DNA of 64,000 nucleotides from Zychaea mexicana (GCF_025766255.1 NW_026516768.1:62001-126000), one strand, 5' to 3'; positions 34,585 to 47,773 are shown, counted from the stretch's first letter. Numbers and translations: made by a program. Notes: generated by a model from the letters alone, not told the origin.

Positions 34585-36522
34585 CTAATTAACGCCAGGA
34601 TGATCGAATGCGAACCACCATACAAGAATAGCAATCACCACCAGGATAATAATTGCAATGACAAAACAACACCATTTTTTCTGTATAAAAAAATCAAGTA
34701 GATTGGGACAGGAGTCGTCAGATTTGAGTTACTTTATTATGCATTCAATCTTATGCGGAAGATCAGTGAAATCAGAAAGAAACTTACCGCACGGGTAGCT
34801 CTGGCACTGCCAATAGCTTTCTCAACATCCTTATTGCCCTGCTCCAGGTCAACAACCGTCGATTCCACCTGCTGTTCAACGTTTGTCAGCACCTCTCCTT
34901 GTTGCTCAATCATCATTTGCATGTCCACGAATAATTGATGCAGTTCCTAGATAATATAGCATGATCAGTCAGTCATCCACCGTAAGCAGCACATGGAAGA
35001 TATCAACATACTACTACCACTACTACCACTTACCAGGATGGTCTTTTCGATCTTTTTGATATCATCATGACGCGACTGGACTTCATTAAGCACAGCATTT
35101 GCATGACCAGAACGGTTTGTGTTCATGAGCTGTATAAAAGATCAAAGATAAAAAAGAGGTTGAGATCACATCCCTTTTTCATACAGAAGACGACACAAGC
35201 TCCCAGACTGCCATAAGAAAGCAAGAGGATCAATCCTCCCATCTTTACCGATTGTGCAAAGATTTGAGGTGCTTCATCCGAATCAAGGACCTGTTCAATT
35301 TCGTCGGGCGTAGCGTCTGGTTTCACGATGCGGATTTGACGTTCCACTCTCTGACGGTATTTCTGTTGATAAGTTCGTTCAATATCCTGATATCTTTGGA
35401 TCGTTTCGATGAACCGCTTCTTCAGTGCTGCGTGCTATAGAGATTCATAGTAGCACGTTAGATATATGCCATGTTTATGTGCTCTCTGTGTTTGTGTGTC
35501 GTGATCTGTGCCATGGTCGTACCTGCGTCACACGCATCGGGCGATCACCCGAGGATGCAGGAAGGCGGGCATTACTCAATTCAAGCGCTAAATATATGAA
35601 AAGTTAATTAAAAAGGCCCAATATAAAAAGAAAAGGACACTCAGCTTTTCACTTTGCTCGGGACTCCTATATCACAGGCTTCTTTTTCTTTACCTTTAAT
35701 CTTCTTTTTCGCTTCATTGTTCAGCTTTGTCGTTTTTTTGCTTAACTGCTCCAAGCGATAGTTGTTTTCTGACATTTGCTCTTCACTAATGTTGATCATG
35801 GAAGCGCCATGGAGTTCCTCAATGTCGGAGATATTGACATTGATATCTCGGATAAGTTCTTTGATTTCTTCGACCTATTTGACACTTTCATTGAGTGACA
35901 AAGGGATCGCGATAGCGCAAAATATCGTTGGATTGAAAGATTTACGAACCTCGCGAAAGAATGCTTCAGTTGAACCGAGATCGTTAGGAGCGTTCTTGAC
36001 TTCAGTCATCTCATACTGTTCTTTGGTAGTTTTCTTTGTGTAAGTGGACGCAGGTTGAGCTGGAGGTTTATAGCTACGATCATTGTTGTATCCTCGTCCG
36101 GCACCAGCTTGCTGTCCAGCAGCGTTAGGCATGGCAGGGACGGGTGGTGCTGGATAATCATCGTCGCTAAAAATTTGGGAAAGCAAAAGGCTGTCAATTC
36201 ACCCGTATGGATCCGTGAAACTGTACTCCTCGAATCCTTTTTGTTCCCCGAGCGTATTACCCTAAGCGACTATAGCAAAAGGAGGGTTTTAGTAACGTAG
36301 CAGCAGTTATAGTGATGGTAGTATAGAAGCGCCAAGTGGATATTCTCGATGTGTATCTGTCGAATCACTTACTCGTATTTCTCCTGACCACCGCTGCCCT
36401 GTAACAGTCAAAAATATAGACTTTAGTATAAGTTCGGTTTGCGTCGTTGTGGGTGTATATAAGCTCACTCTTAGTTCAGCTAAACGATCGCGACTCATTG
36501 TGAATCTCGAGCCTCCTGCCAT
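34585..36522 (-). CDS. Qa-SNARE, plasma-membrane syntaxin (Sso1/Psy1-like)
   Basis: Multi-exon t-SNARE for exocytosis. Well-supported exons: 35950-36166, 35694-35874, 35523-35587, 35249-35434, 35034-35129, 34788-34946, 34585-34680. The N-terminal region has DDDYPAPPVPAMP. The Habc helices include VEEIKELIRDINVNISDIEE and FIETIQRYQDIERTYQQKYR, with ERQIRIVKPDATPDEIEQVL typical of the linker. The SNARE helix is ELHQLFVDMQMMIEQQGEVL with the central Gln, then NVEQQVESTVVDLEQG. The C-terminal anchor is WCCFVIAIIILVVIAILVWW followed by ten residues. The start at 36522 (MAGGSRFTMSRDRLAELR) is typical, but two tiny exons between 36203 and 36420, one apparently about 26 nt, could not be placed unambiguously. 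Confidence 0.88.
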
Positions 36523-36891
36523 GGTTACTGTTTTTTATTAAACGAAAGGAATGGAAAGAAAAAAACAAGAAAATAAAGAAGGGAAGGGGGACTATATGTA
36601 AAAAGGAAGAGAAACGAATGTGGAATGGGGAAGAGAAGAGAAAAGAAAAGAGAAAGCTGCTGTTGCAAAAAAGCAAAAGTGGTTCCATAGCAGACACACA
36701 CAAAATTGTTTGGACATTAACACGGTTACACGAGACATATTGAGTTCGACTTGCCATATTTCTATGATCTACGACAAATTGATTGCACGAGTACACATTA
36801 CTGGCATGCTCCACGGTGCTGCCCAAAAGGTGGTGTGTATATACAGTATATGTTGCTTTATTCCCATATTTAAACTCTCTCGTTCTTTTCT

Positions 36892-37838
36892 TTAGTTGCC
36901 CTTCTTCTTCTTCGTTTCCTCGACAAGATCAATGTTGTCCTCGGGCACTTGCTTCCACTGTGCCAGGATCAGATCGTGGATGTCATCCGAGAAGTCGCCC
37001 TGTACAACAATTTCGTCTTGGTTCTGGTTATTTTTGGCCACGGACGATCCACAGGCGAATCGGTTGGCAAACATCTTGGCTGCCTTTTTCAGCTCCACGT
37101 CTAGAACAGGAACACCACCCCTCAAATTCATTAACATCTACTAGCTCTTTCTCTCTGTCTCTCTCTCCTTATGCAAATCATAAATCTTCATAAAGCTCCA
37201 ATTTAATAGTCGTAGACTCACCGAAAACTTCCAATCCATGCACGATCGTGACGCATTTCCTCTTTGTTCTCTCAACCCGCTTGACCGTCACTCGCGATGA
37301 CTAGATACGTGATCTATTGTTAATGATGCATTGTACTGCTTACCCATCAAGCGTTACTACTTGCCTGCTTCTTTTGGTTTTCGCGCTCCAATTTGGCTTC
37401 CAACTTGGCTGACTTGTCCTTGACAAATGTTCTGCCAGATCGACCCTCGCCGCCAGCTGCCTCAGCACCAGTGCCTTCGACCGTTACTTGAGCAACCTTT
37501 TCCGTCACGGCTATTGTTTTAATCATTTACACCAAGACATTCTCCTTTTAGTCAGTCCATAATGATCTCCTTTGTCCTTTCTTCCCCCACCCCTTTTTTT
37601 TTACACCAAAAAAAAAGGAATCCTTCTTACCATCAACATCGTCGCCACCATACATCTTGTTGTACACGTCTTCGTGATTATCCTGGAGCCATTCTTTACA
37701 TTTGTTCTGAGTACCACTGAATTCACAGTACTACAGGGATATTGATCGTTTAGTTTACTCCAACAAACTGCAGTTTTTCTAGAATAATTGCTCGCTGATC
37801 GTGTTTATCCCCTCCCGAAATCTAACCTCTGGTGGCAT
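36892..37838 (-). CDS. DENR/Tma22-type translation factor with SUI1 domain
   Basis: Five coding exons (37827-37838, 37631-37730, 37365-37510, 37222-37300, 36892-37100) give 181 residues. The first coding exon holds only four codons (MPPE). Exon 2 gives YCEFSGTQNKCKEWL, the N-terminal zinc-binding part of DENR. Exons 4-5 carry the SUI1 fold: SSRVTVKRVERTKRKCVTIV, HGLEVFDVELKKAAKMFANR, FACGSSVAKNNQNQDEIVVQ, GDFSDDIHDLI. The DENR-MCT1 pair recycles 40S subunits and promotes reinitiation. The intron after KKQ (donor at 37364-37363) starts with GC (CAG|GCAAGT), a GC-AG intron; the flanking exons join cleanly in phase. Confidence 0.9.
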
Positions 37839-40755
37839 TGTGCAAACTAATAATGGCAAAGCTCAATGATTAGCCACTGTGGGAATGTGATTTTCCTTCT
37901 TTTATAACAAGGGTAAGCTTACCACCGCAGTATAAAACTTGTTGTCCCATCTCTACTCCCATGTGTGCGTGTGTGTATGTTAATGTAGAAAAAAAAAATC
38001 CTGCGCTATTATATTATGTGAGTCAACTTTGACCGAGATTTCGACTGGATTTGAAATTTTGACGCGAAACGAGAAGGACCACACTCAATGGCACAGCAGG
38101 ATGGTGTCCCCTCTTTTTAAGCATTGTTATTACTTCTTGCTACCGCTCAATACGACGTTGTCTGATATAAGACTCAACACTTCTCTTACCATACCTACAA
38201 ATTATATGCGCCAGGAAACGGGGGTTATATATACAAAGGCTTTTGCTACGAGCACTCCATCTCTGCCCTTAAAGGCACCCCACCAAATATGGAATTGAAC
38301 ATATTCATACTGTAAAGCCTAGCCTCTGGGCATGCTTCTTCAACTAGGTTAGCATTCTTCTGGTACTTCTATATAATATGATTCTCTACGTGCTTTCGTT
38401 GCTGTAGTTGTTAAGACTTATCAGGATTGGTTCGCGGATTGGGCGATGCCTAACCTTTTTCTCTTTTGCCGGGGATAATTGTTTTTCGTTTCCTTTCTAT
38501 CTGCATCTATGATAGGTTCTGGAGCCCAGACAAAAGATGAGGTTCTCCCAGCAATGGGAGGGTAGGGCAGGGGCCGCGACGATCTGTTCTGGAAATACGT
38601 GGTGAGTGATTGTTTCAAATGTTGCTTGTTTCACTATATACTTCAAGTATTATGGCTTTCTCTAACTTCTTTCTTTGATAGTCCTTTGGCTTGTCTGCAA
38701 ATAATGCTTGTACCAACTATATATTGACGGGATGTTCTATTACCTGATGATATATTCATACAAAATAAAAGACCAAGAGTCATCCTCGTATCATAATGAT
38801 GTCTTTAAGTTAATTTTCTAAATCGTCTCAATGAAAGTGTATACTTATACTAGCCACGCGAACACGATATCCTACCGTCAACACACGACATCGTCTCTCT
38901 GAAGGAGTCGTAAGAATTCTTTGCCAAGTACGACATGTCTTCTTCTCCTACATGGATTAGGATTAAGGAAGTAGATGTCGTTGGGTGAAGCGTACACTAT
39001 ATACAACATATAGGTAATTTCATCACGCAGCAATATTATGAGCCATAAAAATCATGTACATCAATGGAAAATAAAACAGACGACCACTTCCATGGTGTGA
39101 TCACTACGAAAAGGCTTTACGGAAGGCAGATGGGAGGGTAGTTTGCATTTGGAGTGTTGTGTCGAACATGATAAATAACACATATCATATCCTTTGAGCC
39201 GTCATTAAAGATTGCTGTGATTTCCCTTGTAACCTCACATGTGCGGACATCTCCCCATCCAGACAGATCTTGATGCTACACGGATTAGCTATGCTCAGGA
39301 AGAAGATGTCATAATATAGATCATGTAATTCACATTAGCTACTATCTGAGACGTTTACTCGGATGAGCTCAATGAATATGTTCAATGCACATGCTGGTGA
39401 GTACTTTTGTTATCATGATAACCCGGTTTTAGATCCCATCGAGGTCTCGTTGACTTATTCTGTCTCTTTTGGTTTGTTTGATGTTACACTCACCATATCG
39501 CGTTCACAAATCTTAACTGCTGAGCAATTGTTTAGACCTACGCAATGTCTATTTCGAGTATATAGATAACATGGACTTTATAGCGCCGGATTGACCAAGT
39601 CGGACATACACACGAGAAAAAACTTGGGATACATACACTGTGCTATGGAAAACAAATTTCAGCAATCTGTTTGACAAGCACGTTTTCCTCGGGGCTGAAT
39701 CGTGCTTGTCGTACACACGATTTTACAGCACCAGTACTTTGCGAATGCAGTCATCAGCAGTTTGTGATGCTTCAACGGACTCATAAATCTTGGAAACGTA
39801 TCAGTGTTTTGACCACCATCATCTCCATCACAACAACAACAACAACCGCAGAAGCAGCAGCAACGCTGGTGAGCAAGAACAGGATTAGAAAGAGCGAGCA
39901 ACAATAACACCCGCATCTCAGACAGTAGAGCTCGCACAACATAGTGCTGAGCCTTTCGACGTAAATGTCTGATTAGCAGAGGGTTTCGGCGGTTCGTCGA
40001 ACTGATTTTCTTTTTCTTTTTAAATGTCTTATCTTATGGTCGACGGAAGGGTATTGCGCTGTTTGCTGTAATGGAGAGATCATCAACAGGGTTGAGCAGC
40101 CCGCAGCGGCACTGTAACCTGACAACAGCTCAAAGCTAAGATTCCCGATTTTTGAGTGAAATTCAAAGAGGTGTGAGAATTGACGGATCCTGCATTTACG
40201 TAAACCGTCAACTCCTATGTATTAAGTACATAAAAAATAAGCACTGGCTATGGTGTGCTTGCATTTCGGTAGAATACCTTCGCCACAGATTTTATTATAC
40301 TATAAAAGAGAATACAGAGCGCAAACACATATATGAATACACTGTGGTAAAACACATCATTACACTACCTAAATCATCATCAGAATAAGGTACTCGGCTA
40401 AAAATCAACCAAAAGCATACACAGCAATTACCACGGCAACCAGCCAAGCACTGTAGCTTGGAAACAATCCAACCGAATTGTATACATTATACTCGGACGA
40501 TCCAGCTTTTGTAAGGGTATAACCCGATATGGACTGACGCGTTATGATGCATAGACGTATGTCATTTGTGATCTCTTAAATCTCTTATCTTTATCAAGAA
40601 AAGGGCGGCTGATGATGCACTCAGAATGGATGTCTTGTCACCACAAGTTCTATTGGCGAATTCAAATCCAAAAGAAAAGGAAAAGTATCTGGAAAGGAGG
40701 GGATTGGGGTATGATAGCGGATAGTGTTATGCAAGTTGTTTAATATGATATCTTA

Positions 40756-40932
40756 TCACCAGCATGACTGAGCGTGTATTGGATTGGGTTGGAGTAAATG
40801 TGTGCTGAACGCCGTAGCCAGCGTCTTCTCATACGAGTATATGCCCACGGCAATCAGCGATTGCCGATCGTCCAAGCCCGCAATGATGGATGTGGGCAGC
40901 TTTAAACAAATTGTCAAATTATAGACCAGCAT
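40756..40932 (-). CDS. Candidate 58-residue small protein or terminal exon
   Basis: A short open frame with codon use typical of the coding regions here, in otherwise non-coding DNA. It begins MLVYNLTICLKLPTSIIAGL and continues DDRQSLIAVGIYSYEKTLAT. The regular alternation of hydrophobic and polar residues and the absence of low complexity look like a real folded protein segment. I do not recognise the family. It could be the last exon of a gene whose upstream exons lie around 40980-41190 on the same strand, where a frame starting MTDDSNTIATRF is found, or it may be a gene relic. Confidence 0.3.
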   Translation of the reverse strand: MLVYNLTICLKLPTSIIAGLDDRQSLIAVGIYSYEKTLATAFSTHLLQPNPIHAQSCW

Positions 40933-43900
40933 GGCTGTTTTCGGTTAATCAAGGGGTTGAAAGGGGCGTGGCGAGCGAAACAAACCATTAAACTGGTTCT
41001 CTCAGCTTAGAACAGCTTGCCTTAAGCGCCGTTGTTGCTAGAGTCCATACCCTCCCAACAAATTCTTTCCTTTCGATTATTTCGCGAGCAGAACTACGCG
41101 ACGACAGAAATGTAAAAAAAGGAAAGGTGCAAAGTGCATTCCAAAGTGTGATAAAGCGCGTTGCGATCGTGTTACTGTCGTCTGTCATTGTTGTGCGCTT
41201 TGTTTAGCACGGAGCTGTGGGTGGGCCAAAAAATAAGGAACTTGTCAAGCACACGAAAAAAAGGCAAAGCAAAAAAAATAAATAAAGCGGTAGAACGTTT
41301 ATGAGAAGAGTGCGAAAAGAAAAAGATTGTTTTATTTTGTTTATCATTTTCTTATTTGTGTGTAATAATGTGTGTAATAAATAATAGTATTAATAATCTG
41401 TTCGTTCCTCACCCTCCACTGACCCGCACTGGTACATTGCAGTCATCTCTTCATGGCGGACCACTGAGCCCATCCAATCATCAGAAAACTCTGAACAATC
41501 GCCAGCACTGGCACGGAACTGATCATAGCACGGACAGTGACTCCCGCGCATACAGCCCAACGCCTTTCCAAAACGAACTAAAGTGAAGAAAAAAAAAGAA
41601 GTAAAAGAAAAGCGAAACTGCTCGCTTTATATAGACGTTTTTTGACTGTCACGCTCGGGACTTCAAAAAGTTCCACCAAGTTCCATGGATTTTCATTGGC
41701 TCTTGCTTAATAGTATGGCTTTCAGCATATGGCTCAAAGGGACTATCACGAAAGGAAAAGAAAGGGGGTGTGCTTGGTGGTCAAGTAAACAAATGTGCTG
41801 CGGCGGTAGTGGTACGTGTCTCTCACCATGCGGAGCTGTACCCTCCGACGATGGTATCGGCGCTTGTTTGTGAGTGGGGCCGTGCACGGCACCGTGTCAA
41901 GCGAAAACAAAGACACGAATGCGAATGAGCATGTACATTCACGTAAGAAATACTTTTCTGTGAGCAGGTATGCAGAATAATATCAACGTGCGCTGGTAGA
42001 CTGAGACGCATTCAACTGGTAAAATAGTAGTGTCCTTGCATGTCTGGGATGGTTATGGACGACCATAGATGAACAGCAGCCTACGCTGACAGCACACACT
42101 GTATAGCAGCACAATCCTATCTATTATCCTTCCTATACCATGATATGCATATAAGCAACCATATTGAAATATTCAGTTCATGATGGGACGATCTTTTCGT
42201 TTCTATGGCAACATGTTTGTGACGCTGGTAGTACATGCTTTCTACCCTGGCATCGATTGGCCCTGATCCAACATTTGTATATATCCAGAACACGCCGGAG
42301 TGGCTGCGCATCTTATTCAGCATAATCTTGATGTATATTATGCTAGAGCATTACAAATACTAAATGGCAGTAGAGTTTTAAGTATGTACTCTTTCCTACA
42401 GATGGAGAGTGTTGGCAAGACAGCGATTAAAACGGTTCTTTACTTTTTTTCTATGATATCTCGTACACTACACACGCAAAATCAACGACAATGATTAAAA
42501 GAAACGTTGGTGACGCATTGGAAAAAAAAAGTTGGAGATCATTGAAAAATGAAAGGTTTATATTTTGGAAAGAGAAAAACTGAAGTACATAGCCTGATGG
42601 ATGCCCCCCCAAGGTCAAAGGTGGGGATCGTGTCCGTAGCAAAGGCCATATACAAACCTTTTCTTAAGTTACAAAAATCGCTACCAATGTGGAAAGGAAA
42701 GCGAAGTTCAACAACGTAATGATGAAGCAGTGGCAGCATTGAAAATTTTTTCTGTCGCGGATAAGTCGACGCTCGCGAGTGAATTCATCAAGTTTCAATT
42801 CTTGCATTGTGAATTTGCTAGTGTGTTCGTCTGATATGATATCGTTATATTCTGATCCTTGTTCAACAAGTGCTTTCCGAGCCTAATGTTCATTGTTTGT
42901 TGTACTTGGTAAAATGCAAAAATGGTACGTAAAAGTTCAGCCTTTGAATTCCTTAAAAACCAGTGTTGTTTGCGCATTACTGTACGCTAAATAGAATGTA
43001 TCAGTATCTGCATGATACTAGTCCTATCAGTAAAAGTAAAAGCATATGCAAACTAGTAACTAGTGGACTGTAAGCCTTTATGCTCTTCTCTGCCCCATTA
43101 CAGAGCTACTAATAGCATATCATTTTTACGCTCCCTGTGCGTATAATACGAGCATATCTACATTTATAAATTGCTTATGTCGTTTCCGAATTACTGCTAA
43201 GAAGGAGCATCCATCCCTTATATTTTATTTTACGATGCTTCACTATCATAGATAAAACGTTCTTCACAATTCAACGCGCGAAGCTATTGAAAGCGCAAAA
43301 TGGTCGTAAAGATGATTTGGGTATCAATTGTAAACAGCTTCTGGTAGTGATAATGAGGCTCGTCATTTTTCTGTTATCATATTCGGGCACCGTTACGGGC
43401 ATTTATCCAGAGAATGATCATCTATAGCATTATACAAAACGTACCATCTTGCCTTTATGCTTCGCTAATGTCGAGCCGTCGTAAGGGCCCTTTTTAATTA
43501 TTATCGGTGTTTGGGAGAATCTTCTAAATGATAAGTGTAAGTCCTGGACAGCTTGATAGTAGCACCCACATGAACTAATGAAACATTAAAAGCATCATCA
43601 ATTCACCATCGTATAGCTTTGAGAGAAAGAAGAAACTGCATAGAGATATTGTGCAAGTGATCCATCATACGTTGTTTGATTCAAAAGAATGTAATTGATC
43701 AAACGGCAACATCCTGCTGGTGAATAACCTTGTTGTACATCGTGTAATTTGTAAACTTTAGCATCAGTAGCACTAATATTGCTGCTCAATTGTGGGTCGT
43801 TTTTGCGTCCGTCACTAATGCTACTTGAGCAGATGCTTTAGCTAACAAGCATCAGGTTGGAGCTGCCATCATCTTCTCCCCGAAAGCGAGGAGCACACTC

Positions 43901-45537
43901 AAAGGGATAATGACAGGTTCACAATTTTTCAAAAGAAGAAAGCATAAATAAACGTGACAACATCTTTGTAGACTATTGGTAAAGAACAAGTGCTTTTGTT
44001 GGAATGTGCATATCATACATCATTCTTGTATAAAAGCCTGTCAGGAGTAAATAAGAAAACAATTTATGAAAAACAATATATATCACGACATGAGCTGCAT
44101 AATACCTGCCTAAAAACTTATGATGACTACTTGTTTGCCTTTTAATAATGCTACAACTCCTCCTTAGTTGACAGAGAGAAATGGACGCTGAGCATGGTAC
44201 ACATTTGTAGCAGCGAGTGGTGTGTGGATGACGACGAAGTGTCATTTTCATATTCTAACAACACTAACAACGAAGAAGGGATCAATTCTTCAACAACGTA
44301 TAGTATGGATTATTCCGATCTTGTTCAAATGCGCGCACACAGTTCTTCTTTGTCTTTTTAGTTATCACATCATGAGTGCATTTTAGTACATGTGGGGAAG
44401 CGGCAAACTTAAATCGCTTTTTATTCTTCCCTTCCCCTGATAGTTCGCCATCCTTGTTTTTTCACCCTTGAACTTTGGCAGCAGTGGTGTCTGGAAAAAA
44501 GGGGGGAACGGACAAGACGCGAGATAGTAGAGCCCCTTTACGTCCGCTATGCAGCACGGATGCAGGATCTTACTCCGAGTAACACACTTTGCTGCACTTC
44601 TTGAACTTTGCTGATAGTTGTTCACTAATTACAGAAGAGACTTTACAGTAAGGAGGCCAAAATTGTAAATTGATTGTTGTGATCAAGAATTTCTCTGACT
44701 GTTGAAAAGAGTACTAGCAGTATATGCAGGATCGTCAACCAGTTGTTAGGCTCTCGTAAATCCAAGAATGTCAATATAACGACAAACGGCGGGTGGACGA
44801 TGATAGATCAACAAAGCATGTTTTGCAGTGGACTCGGAAACCATTTTCTTTATCATGCTCTGTTTAAGTACGCAGACGTTTTTTCTTGCAGAATGATGCG
44901 GTTTCAATATCTGACTTTTTCTTTTTGCGCATAGCGCAGGATAAATCCTCCTCCTTTGAAAATTCACTCCCCAGATATACAATACGGGAACGACGATAGA
45001 TGACCGCTAAAAAAAAGGAGTCCAGAACTACCTGAAACCTCCACGACAATCATATTTCACTCGGAACCAAGAATATTTGCGTGGTATTGGTTTAATAAAT
45101 CCCGCTTTTTTAAAACGATAAACGACGTAATTCCACTATGGTGTGCGATAGATAGAAAGATAGGTAAAAGCATCGAGACCGTTTTTTTGTGCTGGCTTAC
45201 GAGGGGTTTACCACATATTTCATCTAGTTTTTTTTTTTGCAAAGTCATATTAGGACGATTGTAATATGTAGCACATAACTAATGCATCCCGCCAAATGAA
45301 TGTTCTCGACAATTCAATCAATTTTTGACAGATAATGAATCTGACATCATACAAAGATAGACTAGTTTCACAGATAATTGAGCAATTTGATCATTTACCT
45401 TTAGTGGTGGCGCTGGTAGTACATTTCAATAATGAAGCCCGATAAATAAAAAAGCAAAAAGCTTATCTGACTATGCAGGTCCATCAAGTATGCAGCTGAG
45501 GGTGCTGCTATTACCGCTGCAGAGTGATCATGCTTGC

Positions 45538-45569
45538 ACGTACAGTCTGTGCTAATGATGACTGTACGT
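45538..45569. repeat. Perfect 10-bp inverted repeat
   Basis: ACGTACAGTC, a 12-nt spacer, then GACTGTACGT. It lies 184 nt before the PPT1 start codon and could be a hairpin or a binding site for a dimeric regulator. The function is unknown. Confidence 0.6.
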
Positions 45570-45752
45570 ATGCAGCCATAGCAACAGCTGTTATCTCATC
45601 CAGAAGTAACAAGTAGTTACTGTACGTAGCAACAACAAGCCATAGGCCACACTTGGACATGAAACGACAACAGAGTGAGGAAATTATATTTCCTTATGAG
45701 TGTCAGCAGCCTTGGGAATTTTGATTTCTTTCTTGATATTACTAGCGATAGT

Positions 45753-47773
45753 ATGCGGAAGACGGCGATGAGAAAATTCTTTTTATCGTTATACTTCCTT
45801 ATCGCTGCATGGAGCACCATTGCTAGTGGTAATACCGAGTCCCACTTTCATAGATTGCCATTCGTTTCACTTTGTTATATATCTAACATTTCGCGGGTGG
45901 CGCTTTTGGGGTGGATTGTGCTTAGCCTACAAGCAAGCGAACAAGCCAATTGTCCTGTGGCATGGCATGGGCGATACATGTTGCAACCCTGAGTCCATGG
46001 GACGCCTTAAGGATCTGATACAGCGATTACTGCCCGGAACATTTGTTCATAGCATTCAAGTTGGAGAGGGCTCTCAGGAGGACCATGAAGCGGGGTTCTT
46101 TGGCCAAGTGAATAAGCAGGTGTGAGATGCTTCTCTTTTGTTTGTGGGAAGGTGGTGGTGGGGGGGGGGACAAGGGCTCAGTAGTCAAAGCCATACAACT
46201 TTTTGACAACGAATATAATAACGTATACTCCTCGCGCATAGATCGATTTAGTATGCGAACAGTTGGCCAGTATTCCCGAGCTCGCGGAAGGATTCAATGG
46301 AGTCGGGTTTTCACAGGTAAGGCGAAGAGATGGGTAAACAATTAAGGAGCCTATTGAGGAGGTTGAAAGGTCGAGGTTCCAGACAGGTTCATTTATCGTT
46401 CAAACCACAACTGGAAATTATTTTTTGTATGCAATGTGGGTTTCATAGGGAGGTCTGTTCCTAAGGTAGGCAGCAAAAAGAAGAAGAAAGATAAAATAAG
46501 GGGTGGCGGGGTCCAAGATGAAGGGAAGTGGAGAGAGTGCGTCTAAGGGCCATGCTACGTCCTTGCTAAGCAAAATCTGTAGAGGCTATGTTCAACGCTG
46601 CAATCGACCCGCCGTTCATCGACTTATCACGTTTGGGTCCCCGCATGGAGGTATGCTAAATAAGGTGTGGTGGGCTTTTTACATTTTTCATTCAACCGGG
46701 ACTAAATATGATGGACTCCACTCACCATTCTGGCCTTGTCTTTGGCTCTTGGGCTAAGGTGTTACGGTAAAGCCATCGTTGTTTTCTGGATAAGAGAGGG
46801 TACTCAGTGAGGTGTGTATCACAAGAAAAAGGAATTGATCTTTTTTCTTTTTCTTTATGCCAGGACATCCCCAACTGCATGAACCCTAGTGACCTGACTT
46901 GCAGGCTGATGCGGTCGATGGTACGATACGGTGCTTATTCTGGCTACGTGCAACATCGAGTGATACAGGCTCAGTATTTTAAAGATCCAAGAAATATACA
47001 AGGTTTGAGTTTTGGCTGGGTTGTATGACAAAGGCCAAAATACACACACACAGCCCAGAGCGGGGTTATCGTGACAAGAAGACTGAAATAGCATTGCGAA
47101 CAGGTTACCTGGAACGCAACATCTTCTTACCAAATATCAACAACGAGCTGCAAGATGCCAGAAACACGACATACAGAGACAACCTGGCTGCCCTAGACGC
47201 ATTCGTAATGGTTCGATTTGCAGATGATGCCATGGTGAAGCCAGGAGAAACTGCAGTGAGTTCACTAAAAAGCCCACAGATGAGCTGGAAGGTTCGGGTA
47301 TGACTGACACAGAGAGAATATACTCACAGTGGTTCTGGACATACGCTGAGGACGGGGTGCTCGTGCCGTTGGTGAATCAAACCCTGTACAAGGAAGACTG
47401 GCTCGGATTGCGAAAATTGGGGGGTCGCTTAAAGTTCCTGGTGAGTCCAGGCCAACACGTAAGTGATTTTCTTAGGATCTACCCAAAAAGAAAGACAGAT
47501 TAAACTAACAGTACTTGGCGGGACGGTGCTGATGGGGTGCAGATGCAAATATCCGACGAATTCTTCGAAGCACAGATTGTGTGGCCTTACCTTGCTGCGG
47601 ATAGTCATGGTAACCATTACGACACTGACGACAGCAGCAATATCATTATTATTAGTAGCAACGATAGCAGTATATGTATTAGCGGCAGTGGCACTGCTGC
47701 TACTAGTAGTGATAGTGCTGCTAGTGTTGCTGCTACGCCTCCTCGTCTTGTATACCAGCAAGAACAAAAATAA
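45753..47773 (+). CDS. Palmitoyl-protein thioesterase 1
   Basis: Lysosomal/vacuolar-type enzyme that removes palmitate from cysteine residues of proteins. Nine exons (45753-45828, 45926-46119, 46242-46316, a 17-nt micro-exon 46449-46465, 46583-46664, 46864-47002, 47104-47255, 47330-47458, 47543-47773) give 364 residues in phase. Signal peptide: MRKFFLSLYFLIAAWSTIAS. The core starts PIVLWHGMGDTCCNPESMG. The Ser nucleophile is in GFSQGG, whose GG lies on the micro-exon. The catalytic Asp is probably in FADDAMVKP and the His in VSPGQHM. NIFLPNINNELQDARN and LYKEDWLGLRKL are family blocks. The C-terminus is extended by a Ser/Asn-rich tail of about 50 residues that homologues usually lack. Confidence 0.9.

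Larger units (their letters stand above)
37839..45752. other. 7.9-kb gene-poor region
   Basis: No ORF of convincing length or domain content. The sequence is a patchwork of AT-rich DNA with short isolated open frames. Candidate signals inside it are listed separately (40756-40932; palindrome 45538-45569). No tRNA or rRNA could be recognised by eye. Confidence 0.5.
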
